Assembly (NCBI RefSeq): GCF_003050705.1
Contig: NZ_QAOG01000005.1
Location: 275,062-339,061, forward strand
Source of the DNA: Sphingomonas aurantiaca
GTDB lineage: Bacteria > Pseudomonadota > Alphaproteobacteria > Sphingomonadales > Sphingomonadaceae
DNA: 64,000 bases
Reading direction: 5' to 3'
Position numbers and translations under genes: made by a program. The notes beneath the pieces are model-generated. The model did no database searches and was not told the origin of the DNA. It worked only from the letters and a program-made list of their open reading frames with translations. This document shows, piece by piece, positions 29,758-40,062 of this stretch (position 1 is its first letter; each line of letters starts with the position of its first letter).

Positions 29758-30572
29758 GCCGCCTGGTCGCATCGCTTGGAATGTACGATCATCCGGCGCA
29801 GCAGTCCGCCAACGACCGGATCTGGTCCGAGATCGTCCGCATCCTGCGCAAACGGGGGGTCGACCGCATGCCCGACGTCCTCGACCGGGCGCGCCACGTC
29901 CATGATCTCTGGCGGGACCCGAACCTGCTGTTCGGGCAAGCGTGCGGCTACCCGCTGATCGCCGACGATAGCCTTGCTCTTCAAGTGATCGCCTTACCGA
30001 TCTACGATATGCCGGGGTTCACAAGTAGCGACGCGACACATGCCAGCGTACTGGTGGCGCGCGCGAACGATGGACGGAGGTCGCTGGTCGACTACCGCGA
30101 CACCCGCGCCGCAATCAACGATCCGCAGTCGAACACAGGCATGAACCTGTTCCGCGCGACGTTAGCGCCGATAGCCGAGACCAGTGCCTTCTTCGCTCGC
30201 GTTGTGCAGACCGGATCGCATCGCGGCAGCATCGCGGCGATCGCCGCAGGGAGCGCGGATATCGCGGCGATCGACACCGTCACCTACGCGACGCTTGTGC
30301 GTCACGAACCAGATCTGACCGCCCCCCTCAAGATCGTCGCCCGTAGCCCGGCCTCTCCGACGCTGCCGTTCGTGACGTCCGCTGCGACGGGCGTCGAGAC
30401 GATCGCAGCGCTGCGACTTGCCTTGCAAGAGGTCATGACGGACCCACGCCTTGCGGAGGCTCGTGCCAGCCTCGGGCTGGCGGGGATCATCACCGCGAAT
30501 TTCGACGCGCTGGCCCCGATCCACGCGCTGCAACAAACGGCGATCCGCTTCGGCTATCCGAACCTGCGATGA
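29754..30572 (+). CDS. PhnD-like substrate-binding domain protein without a signal peptide
   Basis: 272 residues. The fold is that of phosphonate/phosphite binding proteins (PhnD): SLGMYDHPAQQSANDRIW at the start, GQACGYPLI, and the hinge motif NDPQSNTGMNLFR followed by TGSHRGSIAAIAAGSADIAAID. Usual family members are secreted, but no signal peptide is seen here and no ABC permease or ATPase genes are adjacent. It overlaps the desaturase stop by 4 bases, so co-translation is likely. A cytoplasmic sensing or carrier role is possible. Confidence 0.8.
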   Translation: MSRLVASLGMYDHPAQQSANDRIWSEIVRILRKRGVDRMPDVLDRARHVHDLWRDPNLLFGQACGYPLIADDSLALQVIALPIYDMPGFTSSDATHASVLVARANDGRRSLVDYRDTRAAINDPQSNTGMNLFRATLAPIAETSAFFARVVQTGSHRGSIAAIAAGSADIAAIDTVTYATLVRHEPDLTAPLKIVARSPASPTLPFVTSAATGVETIAALRLALQEVMTDPRLAEARASLGLAGIITANFDALAPIHALQQTAIRFGYPNLR

Positions 30573-30677
30573 CCACCCCGCCCCGTCATCAGGCGGCTAA
30601 GCTCGGTTGCGTCATCGTGAGCCTGTCCGGCACCCGCCCTGCTTTGCAGCACATCGATGCTGGAAGCGAAGAAGTGT

Positions 30678-31571
30678 TTAGACCGGAATGTCACCGCGTA
30701 TCGTTACGCGTTCCATCCTGCGACGCGCAGGCCAATAGTCTGCGACGGGATAGTGCTGCGTCGCCCGATTGTCCCAGATGACGACCGCGTTCGCCGACCA
30801 TCTGAAGCGAACCTGATATTCGGGCACCTTGAACCGATCGAGCAGATACCCGAGCAATTCTGCACTCTCAGCCTCATCCATCCCGTCGATCTGACTGGTG
30901 AAGCTCGCGTTGACGAACAGGACCTTCTCACCCGTTTCGGGATGCACGCGGACGATTGGATGGTGCTGAGGCGGATAGTCCTGAGCGAACGCCGCCCGTT
31001 GCTCGGGCGCGATCCGGTCTCCGAAATCGAAGAGCAGGTCATGCGTAGCGGTCAGCCCTGCGATCCGGGATTTCACGTCATCGGGAAGCCCAGCGTAGAC
31101 AGCGGCGGCATCGGCCCACAACGTATCCCCACCAATCTCCGGGATCTCACGGGCGCGCAACACCGCCCCCATCGAGGGTGCGGCGCGGAAGGTTACGTCC
31201 GCATGCCACTTGTCGAGCGTCTGGAAGCGCTGGTTGCCGGCGTTGTCCTCGACGCGTCCCTCCGATCCACGAATGTCGAGGATCTCGGGATATCCCGGCA
31301 CATGCTTGATGACCGGGTGACCTTCAAGGTCACCCCACACCTTGGCCAGCGTCAAATGCTGTTCATGGGTGAGATCGAGATCCCGAAAGAACAGGACTTT
31401 GTAGCGCAGCAGCAGAGTGCGTAGGGCGGCGGCCATTTGAGCATCGATCGATCCGTCGATGCGCAAGCCACCGATCTCCGCACCCAGGATCGGACCGGAT
31501 GGTGCGACCGATAGACCCGCGCTGTCGGTCACATCCGCTGGAACCAGCGTTTCCCGTTCGATATCAGCCAA
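30678..31571 (-). CDS. TauD/TfdA-type 2-oxoglutarate dioxygenase
   Basis: 297 residues from a TTG at 31571 with GGAGG 6 bases upstream. Iron ligands H123 and D125 (KWHADVTF) and H273 (NRATQHYPV), and the oxoglutarate arginine in RRMERVTIRGD. Family members hydroxylate sulfonates, aryloxyacetates or similar compounds. The start overlaps the end of the APC permease by about 43 bases, and the permease overlaps the deformylase, so three genes form one operon. Taurine transport genes are absent, so the substrate is open. Confidence 0.88.
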   Translation of the reverse strand: MADIERETLVPADVTDSAGLSVAPSGPILGAEIGGLRIDGSIDAQMAAALRTLLLRYKVLFFRDLDLTHEQHLTLAKVWGDLEGHPVIKHVPGYPEILDIRGSEGRVEDNAGNQRFQTLDKWHADVTFRAAPSMGAVLRAREIPEIGGDTLWADAAAVYAGLPDDVKSRIAGLTATHDLLFDFGDRIAPEQRAAFAQDYPPQHHPIVRVHPETGEKVLFVNASFTSQIDGMDEAESAELLGYLLDRFKVPEYQVRFRWSANAVVIWDNRATQHYPVADYWPARRRMERVTIRGDIPV

Positions 31572-32821
31572 AGCAATCCTCCAACGACGATCAGAACACC
31601 CAGCCGCGCAAGCTCGGCCGATGCCACAACGAGCAGCGCCCCACACACCAGGATCACGCAGGTGGCGACTGCGGCTCCAAGGGGCAAGTGAAAGCGCGCT
31701 TCCGGAATGCCGCGCTGGCGACGAAGACGCAGCAGCGCCGCGGCGCACCCCATGAAGATCAGCAACCGTGATGCGCTTGACGCTGCGATGCCCGTGACGA
31801 AATCGCCTCCGAGCGCCAGAAAAACGGCGACGATGCCCGTCGTCACGATGGCCATGTCCGGCGTCCCCCTGCCTGACGCGATGCGGCCGAATATCGCCGG
31901 CAATTGGCGGCTTTCCGACAGCGCGAGCATAAGGCGCGGCGCCGTGATCCATTGGCTGACGAGCGTACCGAGCACGATCACCGCCGCGGCAAGCTCGGCG
32001 CCGCGCGCGACCTCGCTCCCAAACAGACGACCGAGCAGATCTCCGACAGGACGCTCGCTCAGCGCGAGGTTCGGCACGCCGCGCCAGCATGCGGCAATCA
32101 CGCCTGCATACAGCGCGGTGACCACCGCCATACCGGCAAGCAGGGCGAACGGAACTGCGCGGCGCGGGTCTACCACCTCACCTGCGACCGCGGTTGGTCG
32201 TTCGAACCCGACGAATGCGAAGAACATCAGGATCAGCGCCGTTACGGGCTGTGCAGCTGTAGAGGGTAAGGTAGCGGGAGCCGCTGATGTGGTAAGGCCA
32301 GCGATGGCCACCCCCGCCAGCAAACCGAGCTTGAGGACGGTCAACGCACCGCTCGCGATTGCCGAGCGCCCCATGCCTGCACAGGTCAGGACGGTGAGTC
32401 CGAGTCCCGTACCGACCACTATCATGGTGTGTGCGTCAGGTGCCACCATGGTCGCGAAGAGGTTGAGCAAAGACGCTGCAGCCAAGACGGTCGCCGCCCA
32501 CAAGAGCCAGCCTGCCGCGAACCCCGCGACCGGACCGAAGGCCGCCGTGCAATATTCGACAGGGCCCCCGCTTCCGTCCATGCGGCTGCCAAGCTCCGCA
32601 AGGCATAGCGCGGCCGCTAACGCGAGGATGGCTGCACCGGCTACGACCAAACCGGTGGAGGCGCCGGCAAGCGCGTAGACCTTGCCTGGCAGTCCGAGGA
32701 TCCCTGCACCGACGACGCAATTTATCGTAAGCGTCGTCAGCCCCCACCGCCCGAGCGAGCGAACGAGACCGACCCGGTCTGGACTGACGACCTCATTCGC
32801 GTCTTTCGAACCCGGTCTCAT
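31529..32821 (-). CDS. APC superfamily amino acid permease
   Basis: 430 residues, about 12 hydrophobic spans. It begins LTINCVVGAGILGLPGKVYA, the unwound-helix-1 substrate site typical of APC transporters, and contains MFFAFVGFERPTAVAGEVVDP, the conserved helix-6 region. It should import (or exchange) an amino acid or amine. Start ATG 32821 chosen because the deformylase stop overlaps it (TGATG). Middle gene of the def-like/permease/TauD operon. Confidence 0.88.
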   Translation of the reverse strand: MRPGSKDANEVVSPDRVGLVRSLGRWGLTTLTINCVVGAGILGLPGKVYALAGASTGLVVAGAAILALAAALCLAELGSRMDGSGGPVEYCTAAFGPVAGFAAGWLLWAATVLAAASLLNLFATMVAPDAHTMIVVGTGLGLTVLTCAGMGRSAIASGALTVLKLGLLAGVAIAGLTTSAAPATLPSTAAQPVTALILMFFAFVGFERPTAVAGEVVDPRRAVPFALLAGMAVVTALYAGVIAACWRGVPNLALSERPVGDLLGRLFGSEVARGAELAAAVIVLGTLVSQWITAPRLMLALSESRQLPAIFGRIASGRGTPDMAIVTTGIVAVFLALGGDFVTGIAASSASRLLIFMGCAAALLRLRRQRGIPEARFHLPLGAAVATCVILVCGALLVVASAELARLGVLIVVGGLLWLISNGKRWFQRM

Positions 32822-33363
32822 CACCGATCCGTCTCGAGCGCGGCCAGGTCGCTGTCGGGGAACAAAGCGTCGATGAACCCGAATTTCGTCATGTCGGCAA
32901 TCCGCTGCGGATACAGCACGCCGTTCAGGTGATCGAGCTCGTGCTGGACGACCCGTGCGTGAAAACTCCGGGCCTCTCGTACGAGCTCGCGACCGTCCTC
33001 GCCGATGCCACGGTAACGAATGTGCGTCGAGCGGGGCACCGATCCTCGCAGGCCCGGGATCGAAAGGCATCCCTCCCACCCCTCATCGGTCTCGTCGGTC
33101 AGGATGTCGACCTGCGGGTTGATCAACGTGGTCTTCGGCACCGGTGGTTCGTTTGGATAGCGCGGGTTGTCGTCGAAGCCGAAGACCATGACGCGCAGCT
33201 CAACCCCGATCTGCGGCGCTGCCAGGCCGACGCCGTTTGCCGCAGCCATCGTATCGTGCATGTCAGCAATAAGCTTTCTCAACTTCGGGTCGGCGAGGTC
33301 GACCACCGGCCGCGCAATGCGGAGAAGGAGCGGATCCCCCATCTTCAAGATCGGCCTGATCAC
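32821..33363 (-). CDS. def: Peptide deformylase
   Basis: 180 residues with all three deformylase motifs: [10 protein letters not shown] (44-53), EGCLSIPG with C99, and QHELDHLNG with H141, E142 and H145 binding iron or zinc. It removes the formyl group from nascent N-terminal methionine. The usual neighbour fmt is absent; instead it heads an operon with an amino acid permease and a TauD-type dioxygenase, so this may be a second, specialised copy. Confidence 0.92.
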   Translation of the reverse strand: MIRPILKMGDPLLLRIARPVVDLADPKLRKLIADMHDTMAAANGVGLAAPQIGVELRVMVFGFDDNPRYPNEPPVPKTTLINPQVDILTDETDEGWEGCLSIPGLRGSVPRSTHIRYRGIGEDGRELVREARSFHARVVQHELDHLNGVLYPQRIADMTKFGFIDALFPDSDLAALETDR

Positions 33364-33573
33364 AGCAACACCACCAGCTTGGTGACCATCTCTCAGCCCT
33401 CACCCACTCGATTGCCTGCAACCTGATCTGCAGGATGAAAATCATGCCATGCCAGGCACCGAAAGCCGAGCGATGCAGCGCAAAACAAAAGCTCTGTCCA
33501 CAATCCCCACTGTCAGCATAGGGATATCGCCATACAGGGCAAGCAGCAGCAAACGCTGACATAAAGGGGTATC

Positions 33574-35967
33574 ATGGCAGCACATCCGTCATCGACGACG
33601 CGCGCGCTCTCGGCGCTTGCATTGATTGCCGGCATGGCAGCTTCGCCAGTTACCGCGCAGTCGATCGCGCAGTCGCCCAACGCGGCTGAAGCCGCCCCTA
33701 CGGACGACGTCGGCGAGATCACGGTCACCGCTCGCCGCCGGGAAGAGAGTCTGCTGACCACGCCGGTTTCCGCGACGGTCCTGTCGGGCAGGAACCTCGT
33801 CCAGCAGAACATCCGCAACTTCCAGGATCTGCGCGGCGCCGTGTCCAATCTCGAACTGGTACCCCTGCTGTCCGGCGGCACGAGCTTCACCATTCGCGGG
33901 ATCGGACAGACGTTCAATCAGGTCAATTCGGACACAAAGGCCGGCTTCTACGTCGACGAGATGTACGTCAGCCGGCAGGAAGGCAACGACCTTCACTTCT
34001 ACGACGTCGCGTCGCTGCAGGTCCTAAAAGGCCCGCAGGGAACGCTGTTTGGTAAGAACACGACGGCAGGCGCGGTGTTGCTCACGACGCAGCGTCCGAC
34101 CGATCGGTTTGAAGGCTATGCGCAGGTCCGCGCTGGCAGCTTCAGGCGGATCGATACCGAGGGTGCGCTCAACGTGCCGCTGACCGATGGCATCTATGCC
34201 CGGGCAAGCTTTCGCACGCAGAGCGTACGCGGCTATATCAAGCACGTTCTGGACGACGACCGCAGCGGGAACGTCAACAGTCAGTCGGGCCGCCTTCAGC
34301 TGCGTGTCGACAAGGGCGGGCCCCTCACGATCGATCTGCTCGGCGAGTATAACCGGTCGAAGACTGATGGCGGCGCGACCATACCCGTCGGCTGCCTTTC
34401 CACGGCGGGATACATTCAAAACTACGATGCCCTGCACGCCGTCCCCTATTGCACGGCCTATCCCGTGTTGGGGAAGGACTACACCGTCTATGGCGGCGCC
34501 ACTCTCCTCGCGCCTACGAGCGCGGCCGTGACAGACATCGCGCGCGGTGGCGATGCAGGCGGTATCTCTCGTTATGCGGGCCGCGGCCCCTTCAACGACA
34601 CCGACGCAACGACACTAAACGGCCGTCTCGGATATGATCTGGGCGGCGGCATCGCCCTGCATTCGATCACCGCGTATCGCCGCTCGCACGCCCAGTTCTA
34701 CACGCCAGTGAACAACGCCCCGAACGACATCTACGCGGAATATGATGACACTCGCAGCACGCAGTTCACGCAGGAGCTTACGATCGGTGGTACCATCCTG
34801 GACGACCGCCTGACGTTTCTCGCGGGCGCCTTCTATTTCCAGCAGAAGACCGACTTCCTCCAGGATACCGGACCCGACTGGATCGATCCGCTTGGCTACG
34901 TCTACGACGCCTCACTCAAGTATCGCAGCTACGCAGCCTTCGCGCAGGCGTCGTACAAGATCACGCCGAAACTTGAGGCCACACTCGGCGGGCGCTACAC
35001 CTATGATCGCAAAACGGGCTCCAGCTATGTCTTCTTCGCCGGCCGGGAGAACACGTTCCTCTACAACGGCGTGCCGACGCAGTGCGGCTATTTCAGCGGT
35101 GATTTTCTCGGAGGGATCGCCAACTGCGGTGGTGCCCCATTCACAGCGCGCGATACCGATCACTGGGACGGCTTCGATCCGAAGCTTCAGCTTTCCTATC
35201 GCTGGTCCGACACGGTCTTCACCTATCTAACTGCCGCACACGGCTACAATTCCGGCGGCTTCAACCAGCAATTGGGCGGCCCTTCAGCCGACGGACGCTT
35301 CCCGTCTTCCTACGACCCCGAAAAGCTGTGGTCATACGAAGCCGGCGTGAAGCTCGACCTTCTCGATAGGCGAGCAGTAATCAACCTTTCCGGCTTCTAT
35401 CAGAAATACACCGACATCCAGGCGAGCGTGAACGTCCTGGTCGGCAACGTCTCTACGCGCCAGGTTCAGAGCGCGGCGTCTGCTCACGAGGCAGGGTTCG
35501 AAGGCGAATTCGTGCTGCGGCCGGTGCGGGATCTGACGGTACGGGGCAACGTCTCGTATCTGACGCAGGGCTATGACAGCATTCGCCCGAACGCCGTAAC
35601 GCTAACGCTCGATACGCCGGTCAATTCCGCACCGAAATACACCTACAGCGCGGCCGTAGCCTATGATCTGCATGTTGGAGGTGGGCTTGTGACACCCAGT
35701 GTCGACGTACGCGGTGTTGGCAAGAAGCCCGCGTGTCAGTCGGGTGCCGACTATGTTTGCCGCTTGCCGGCTTATGCACTGGTTGGATTCCGGCTCGACT
35801 ATTCGCCTGACGCGGACGGGCGCTGGCGGATCGGCGTTTACGGGACCAACGTCTTGGACAAGGTGACGCAGCAGGCCCGTACGGGGTATTTCGGCGGCTT
35901 TGGCATTGACCGATATACACCCGGTCGGCCGCGGGAGTTCGGTGTCGAAAGTTCGTTGCGGTTTTAA
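33574..35967 (+). CDS. TonB-dependent outer-membrane receptor
   Basis: 797 residues with a signal peptide (SALALIAGMAASPVTAQ). TonB box-like EITVTARRREES, plug with FTIRGIGQTFNQVNSDTKAG and LQVLKGPQGTLFGKNTTAGAV, full barrel, and an aromatic C-terminus (GVESSLRF). Divergent from the def-like operon by 210 bp. It could import the compound handled by the permease and dioxygenase next door; that link is inferred from position. Confidence 0.92.
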   Translation: MAAHPSSTTRALSALALIAGMAASPVTAQSIAQSPNAAEAAPTDDVGEITVTARRREESLLTTPVSATVLSGRNLVQQNIRNFQDLRGAVSNLELVPLLSGGTSFTIRGIGQTFNQVNSDTKAGFYVDEMYVSRQEGNDLHFYDVASLQVLKGPQGTLFGKNTTAGAVLLTTQRPTDRFEGYAQVRAGSFRRIDTEGALNVPLTDGIYARASFRTQSVRGYIKHVLDDDRSGNVNSQSGRLQLRVDKGGPLTIDLLGEYNRSKTDGGATIPVGCLSTAGYIQNYDALHAVPYCTAYPVLGKDYTVYGGATLLAPTSAAVTDIARGGDAGGISRYAGRGPFNDTDATTLNGRLGYDLGGGIALHSITAYRRSHAQFYTPVNNAPNDIYAEYDDTRSTQFTQELTIGGTILDDRLTFLAGAFYFQQKTDFLQDTGPDWIDPLGYVYDASLKYRSYAAFAQASYKITPKLEATLGGRYTYDRKTGSSYVFFAGRENTFLYNGVPTQCGYFSGDFLGGIANCGGAPFTARDTDHWDGFDPKLQLSYRWSDTVFTYLTAAHGYNSGGFNQQLGGPSADGRFPSSYDPEKLWSYEAGVKLDLLDRRAVINLSGFYQKYTDIQASVNVLVGNVSTRQVQSAASAHEAGFEGEFVLRPVRDLTVRGNVSYLTQGYDSIRPNAVTLTLDTPVNSAPKYTYSAAVAYDLHVGGGLVTPSVDVRGVGKKPACQSGADYVCRLPAYALVGFRLDYSPDADGRWRIGVYGTNVLDKVTQQARTGYFGGFGIDRYTPGRPREFGVESSLRF

Positions 35968-36050
35968 GAGGGTTATGTCGACGAGCCCGGACCGAGCCCA
36001 CCAAGAAACCGCAATGTTCCATGACCCAGCAGCAGTCACCTGCGGGCGGT

Positions 36051-36085
36051 TTTCAGCTCCCCAACTTCCGCCATTTATTCACGCT
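36051..36085 (+). repeat. Dispersed intergenic repeat core
   Basis: CTCCCCAACTTCCGCCATTT then ATTCACGC, upstream of the aldehyde oxidoreductase operon. Confidence 0.5.
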
Positions 36086-36218
36086 GCGACAACGACCGCT
36101 GCATAGACGTTACGACCCTCACGTTGAAGGGCTCGCCACTCCGATGCGGAAAAGACATCAGCACGACATATAAAGTGGTATAAGTTGCCATTGGCGCGGT
36201 GCGCCAAAGGAGATCGCC

Positions 36219-36737
36219 ATGTCATTCATCGTCAACGGAAATGCCGTCGCAGGACCGGTCGACCCTCGTGTATCACTGCTCGACTATTTCCGGGAGACGC
36301 TGCACCTGACGGGCACAAAAAAGGGCTGTAACCAGGGCGCATGCGGAGCGTGTACGGTGCTGGTCGATGGTGAACGCATCCTGTCCTGCCTCGCATTGGC
36401 GGTCCAGTATGACGGCCGTGAGATCACGACGATCGAGGGCCTGGGCGAGGTCGAGACGCTCCACCCGTTGCAGACGGCCTTCATCGAATATGATGGCTTC
36501 CAATGCGGCTACTGCACGCCGGGGCAAATCTGCTCGGCGATCGGCATGGTGGCGGAGGCGCGACGCGGCGTTCCCAGCAACGTCAGCGCCGACCTATCCG
36601 ACAGCGTGATGCTAACCCGCGAGGAGGTTCAGGAACGGATGAGCGGCAACCTGTGCCGTTGCGGCGCGCATAACGGCATCATTGATGCGATCCAGGCGAC
36701 GATCACATCGGAACGCGCCACGGAGGTAACGGCATGA
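36219..36737 (+). CDS. paoA: Molybdenum aldehyde oxidoreductase, [2Fe-2S] subunit
   Basis: 172 residues. The N-terminal ferredoxin cluster is CNQGACGACTVL plus a distal cysteine in RILSCL, and the second cluster has FQCGYCTPGQ and GNLCRCGAH. No Tat leader is seen, unlike some PaoA. It moves electrons from the molybdenum site to FAD. First gene of a three-gene operon; its stop overlaps the next start by ATGA. Confidence 0.9.
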   Translation: MSFIVNGNAVAGPVDPRVSLLDYFRETLHLTGTKKGCNQGACGACTVLVDGERILSCLALAVQYDGREITTIEGLGEVETLHPLQTAFIEYDGFQCGYCTPGQICSAIGMVAEARRGVPSNVSADLSDSVMLTREEVQERMSGNLCRCGAHNGIIDAIQATITSERATEVTA

Positions 36738-37723
36738 CCCCCTTCAGCTACACGCGCGCCGAAGATGTGGCGGATGCGGTGCAACTAGGTGCGGGCCATG
36801 CGACGGCCTTCCTTGGCGGTGGTACCAACCTCGTCGACTTGATGCGCGAGACCGTAGTGCAGCCAGAGCGGCTGGTGGACGTGACCGGCCTGTCCAACGC
36901 GATCACCGAGACCGCGGATGGCGGGCTGCTGATTGGCGCGGCCGTCCGCAATACCACGCTGGCCGAGCACCATGCGGTGCGGACACGCTATCCGGTGCTG
37001 TCGCGCGCGATCTTGGCGGGCGCCTCGGGGCAGATCCGCAACATGGCAACGGTGGGAGGCAATCTGCTGCAACGGACCCGGTGCACCTATTTCTACGATA
37101 CGGACGGATCGCGCTGCAACAAGCGCACGCCCGGCACCGGGTGCGATGCCCGCGAGGGCTTCAACCGCATCCATGCGATCCTAGGCGCCTCCGACGCCTG
37201 CGTTGCGACGCATCCATCCGACATGTGCGTTGCGCTGACCGCGCTCGAGGCGACCGTGCATATCGAAGGACCCGACGGCGCGCGCAAGCTCGCCTTTGGC
37301 GACCTCCACCGCTTGCCGGGCGACCGACCCGATCTCGATACGGTGCTGGCGCCAAGCGAGCTCATAACGGCTGTCGCGCTGCCGCCGCTCGGCTTCGCGG
37401 CCCATTCCACCTATCGCAAGGTGCGCGACCGGGCGAGCTACGCCTTCGCGCTGATCTCCGTCGCTGCGGCGGTGGAGATGGACGGCGACCGGATCGGCGA
37501 CGTCCGGATCGCGTTCGGCGGCGTCGCGCACAAGCCCTGGCGCGCGACCAAGGCTGAGGCAGCGCTGCGCGGCGCATCGCCCACCGAAGCCGCGTTCCGC
37601 GCGGCAGCGGCCGCGGAGTTCGCCGACGCGCAGCCTCTTCGCGACAATGCGTTCAAGCCGGAACTGGCGGCGCGGACGCTGGCTGCGGTGATGGCGGACC
37701 TGGCGAAGGGAGAAGTGGCATGA
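36734..37723 (+). CDS. paoB: Molybdenum aldehyde oxidoreductase, FAD subunit
   Basis: 329 residues. FAD-binding PCMH fold with FLGGGTNLVDLMRE and GQIRNMATVGGNLLQRTRC. The cysteines in LQRTRCTYFY, GSRCNKR and GTGCDA match the extra [4Fe-4S] cluster seen in the E. coli PaoB (YagS) type and absent from ordinary xanthine dehydrogenases. Overlaps both neighbours by 4 bases. Confidence 0.9.
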   Translation: MTPFSYTRAEDVADAVQLGAGHATAFLGGGTNLVDLMRETVVQPERLVDVTGLSNAITETADGGLLIGAAVRNTTLAEHHAVRTRYPVLSRAILAGASGQIRNMATVGGNLLQRTRCTYFYDTDGSRCNKRTPGTGCDAREGFNRIHAILGASDACVATHPSDMCVALTALEATVHIEGPDGARKLAFGDLHRLPGDRPDLDTVLAPSELITAVALPPLGFAAHSTYRKVRDRASYAFALISVAAAVEMDGDRIGDVRIAFGGVAHKPWRATKAEAALRGASPTEAAFRAAAAAEFADAQPLRDNAFKPELAARTLAAVMADLAKGEVA

Positions 37724-40062
37724 GCATCGTCGAGACCGCGAAGCAGGCAGCGCAGGGCCTGATGCAGGGCGCAATGGAGAAGCTCGTGCCGCTAGCACCC
37801 GACAGCTGGATTCCCGGTGGCCGTCCCGATCCTCTGATCGCGCACAAGCACGGCCTGATCGGCACACCCGTATCCCGGCTCGACGGCGCGCTGAAGGTCA
37901 AGGGCGAGGCTACCTTCTCGGCGGAATTCCGCTTCGACCACATGGCGTATGCAGCGCTCGCTTATGCGACGATCCCGCGCGGACGGATTACGGCAGTCGA
38001 CAGCGGCGCCGCGGAAGTCGCGCCGGGTGTTGTGCTTGTGATGACCCACCTCAACGCGCCTCGGATGAACAAACCGGGCGTGTTCGGCTCGTCGCCGACC
38101 GCGGTGGGCCCTGCCGACCTGCCAATCCTGCAGGACGACCGAATTCACTGGAACGGCCAGCCGATCGCCTGCGTCCTCGCCGAGACGCAGGAACAGGCCG
38201 ATCATGCCGCGTCGCTTGTCCGCTTCACCTATGACGAGGAGCCGTCGACGACCAGTCTGGCGGGCGCGAAGGCCAACGGCATTGAACAGGGCTTGTTCAT
38301 GGGCCAGCCGCTGCTCAACGAGATCGGCGATGCCAAGGCCGCGCTCGCCACCGCGGCGCACGTCGTCGATCAGGTCTATCGCACGCCGCGGCACAACCAC
38401 AATGCGATCGAACCGCATGCCGCGACGATCGCCTGGGTCGATGGCGAACTGGTGATCCATGACGCAAGTCAGATGGTCACCGCGCAGGCGCAGACGATAG
38501 GCGAGGTCTTCGATCTCGATCTTCACCAGGTCCATCTGACCTCGCCCTATGTCGGCGGCGGCTTCGGCAGCAAGGGCCTTTGGGACCACCAGATCATTGG
38601 CGCTGCCGCGGCGAAGCTAGCGCAGAGGCCGGTGCGCATCGCGCTGTCGCGCGAGGGCGTATACCGCGTCGTCGGCGGGCGAAGCCTAACCGAGCAGCGC
38701 GTCGCGATCGGCGCGACCGCGGATGGCGCCTTCGAAGCGCTGATCCATACCGGCCTGTCGGTCATGACCCCGCACAACAACATGCCCGAACCGTTTATCC
38801 TCGGCACGCGCACGGCCTATGCCTGCCCCAACATTACCCTGCAGGTCGAGATCGCCAGGATGAACATGTTGGCCAACACCTTCATGCGCGCGCCGGGAGA
38901 GGCGGTCGGCACCTTCGCGCTAGAATGCGCGATCGACGAACTGGCCGCCGATCTCGGCATGGATCCGGTGGAGCTGCGTATCCGCAACGAGCCGGACAAG
39001 GACCCGACCTCAGGCCTCAGCTTCTCCTCGCGGCACATCGTCGACGCGTGGCTCTCCGGCGCCGAGCGGTTCGGCTGGGCGGATCGTTCGGCGGTGCTGG
39101 GCGGGCGCCGGGACGGCGAGTGGCAGGTCGGCATGGGCTGCGCGACCGGCACTTATCCCTATTACCGGATGCCGGGTGCCCAAGCACGCATCACCCTTGC
39201 GCGTGACGGAGACACGGTGCGCGCGAAGATCGAGGTCGCAGCCGCCGAGATGGGCATGGGGACGTCGACCACCACCGCGATCGTTGCAGCGGAGCGACTG
39301 GCCCTGCCGATGGACCGGATCGAGGTCGGCTACGGCGACGCATCGATCCCGGGCGCGATCATGGCAGGCGGATCGCAGCAAACCGCAGCAATCGGTGCCG
39401 CCGTCATCGCCGCGCAGAACGCGCTGGTCGGCGAACTCCTCAAGCTCGCCGGCAACGATTCGCCTCTAGCCGGGCTGTCAGCGGACGAGGTAGGTAGCGA
39501 GGACGGCGGGCTCGCCAAGCGCGACGATCCTGCGCGGCGGGAAAGCTACGCCTCGATCCTGACACGCGCGCAACGCGACAGCGTCACCGTCACTGAGGCG
39601 GCGTCCCAGCCCCTCGAACTGATGCACTGGTCGATGCACTCGCACAGCGCGATTTTCTGCGAAGTGCACGTCAACGCGGTTACCGGCGAGACACGGGTCA
39701 GCCGTATCCTTGGGTCATTCGATTGCGGCCGCATCCTCAACCCCAAGACGGCGAGGAGCCAGTTTCGCGGTGGCATCATCATGGGACTGGGCATGGCGCT
39801 GATGGAGGAGACGCAGTTCGACGAACGCAGTGGTCGGATCATGAACCCTAGCCTCGCCGAGTATCACATTCCCGTGCACCTCGACGTGCCGGACATCGAC
39901 GTTATCTGGACCGACATCGCCGACCCTCACACGCCGATGGGCGCGCACGGTATCGGCGAGATCGGTATCACTGGCGTAGCGGCGGCCGTTGCCAATGCCG
40001 TCTACAACGCGACTGGCAAGCGCGTGCGCGATCTGCCAATCACGCTCGATAAGCTGATGTAG
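37720..40062 (+). CDS. paoC: Molybdenum aldehyde oxidoreductase, molybdopterin subunit
   Basis: 780 residues. Residues about 50-160 are the ald_Xan_dh hammerhead domain (GLIGTPVSRLDGALKVKGEA). Moco contacts include YVGGGFGSKG and MRAPGEAVG; the active-site glutamate lies in GAHGIGEIGITGVAA near the C-terminus. The YagR/PaoC layout suggests oxidation of aromatic or other aldehydes to acids in the cytoplasm or periplasm. Maturation would need a PaoD-type chaperone, which is not in this window. Confidence 0.9.
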   Translation: MSIVETAKQAAQGLMQGAMEKLVPLAPDSWIPGGRPDPLIAHKHGLIGTPVSRLDGALKVKGEATFSAEFRFDHMAYAALAYATIPRGRITAVDSGAAEVAPGVVLVMTHLNAPRMNKPGVFGSSPTAVGPADLPILQDDRIHWNGQPIACVLAETQEQADHAASLVRFTYDEEPSTTSLAGAKANGIEQGLFMGQPLLNEIGDAKAALATAAHVVDQVYRTPRHNHNAIEPHAATIAWVDGELVIHDASQMVTAQAQTIGEVFDLDLHQVHLTSPYVGGGFGSKGLWDHQIIGAAAAKLAQRPVRIALSREGVYRVVGGRSLTEQRVAIGATADGAFEALIHTGLSVMTPHNNMPEPFILGTRTAYACPNITLQVEIARMNMLANTFMRAPGEAVGTFALECAIDELAADLGMDPVELRIRNEPDKDPTSGLSFSSRHIVDAWLSGAERFGWADRSAVLGGRRDGEWQVGMGCATGTYPYYRMPGAQARITLARDGDTVRAKIEVAAAEMGMGTSTTTAIVAAERLALPMDRIEVGYGDASIPGAIMAGGSQQTAAIGAAVIAAQNALVGELLKLAGNDSPLAGLSADEVGSEDGGLAKRDDPARRESYASILTRAQRDSVTVTEAASQPLELMHWSMHSHSAIFCEVHVNAVTGETRVSRILGSFDCGRILNPKTARSQFRGGIIMGLGMALMEETQFDERSGRIMNPSLAEYHIPVHLDVPDIDVIWTDIADPHTPMGAHGIGEIGITGVAAAVANAVYNATGKRVRDLPITLDKLM

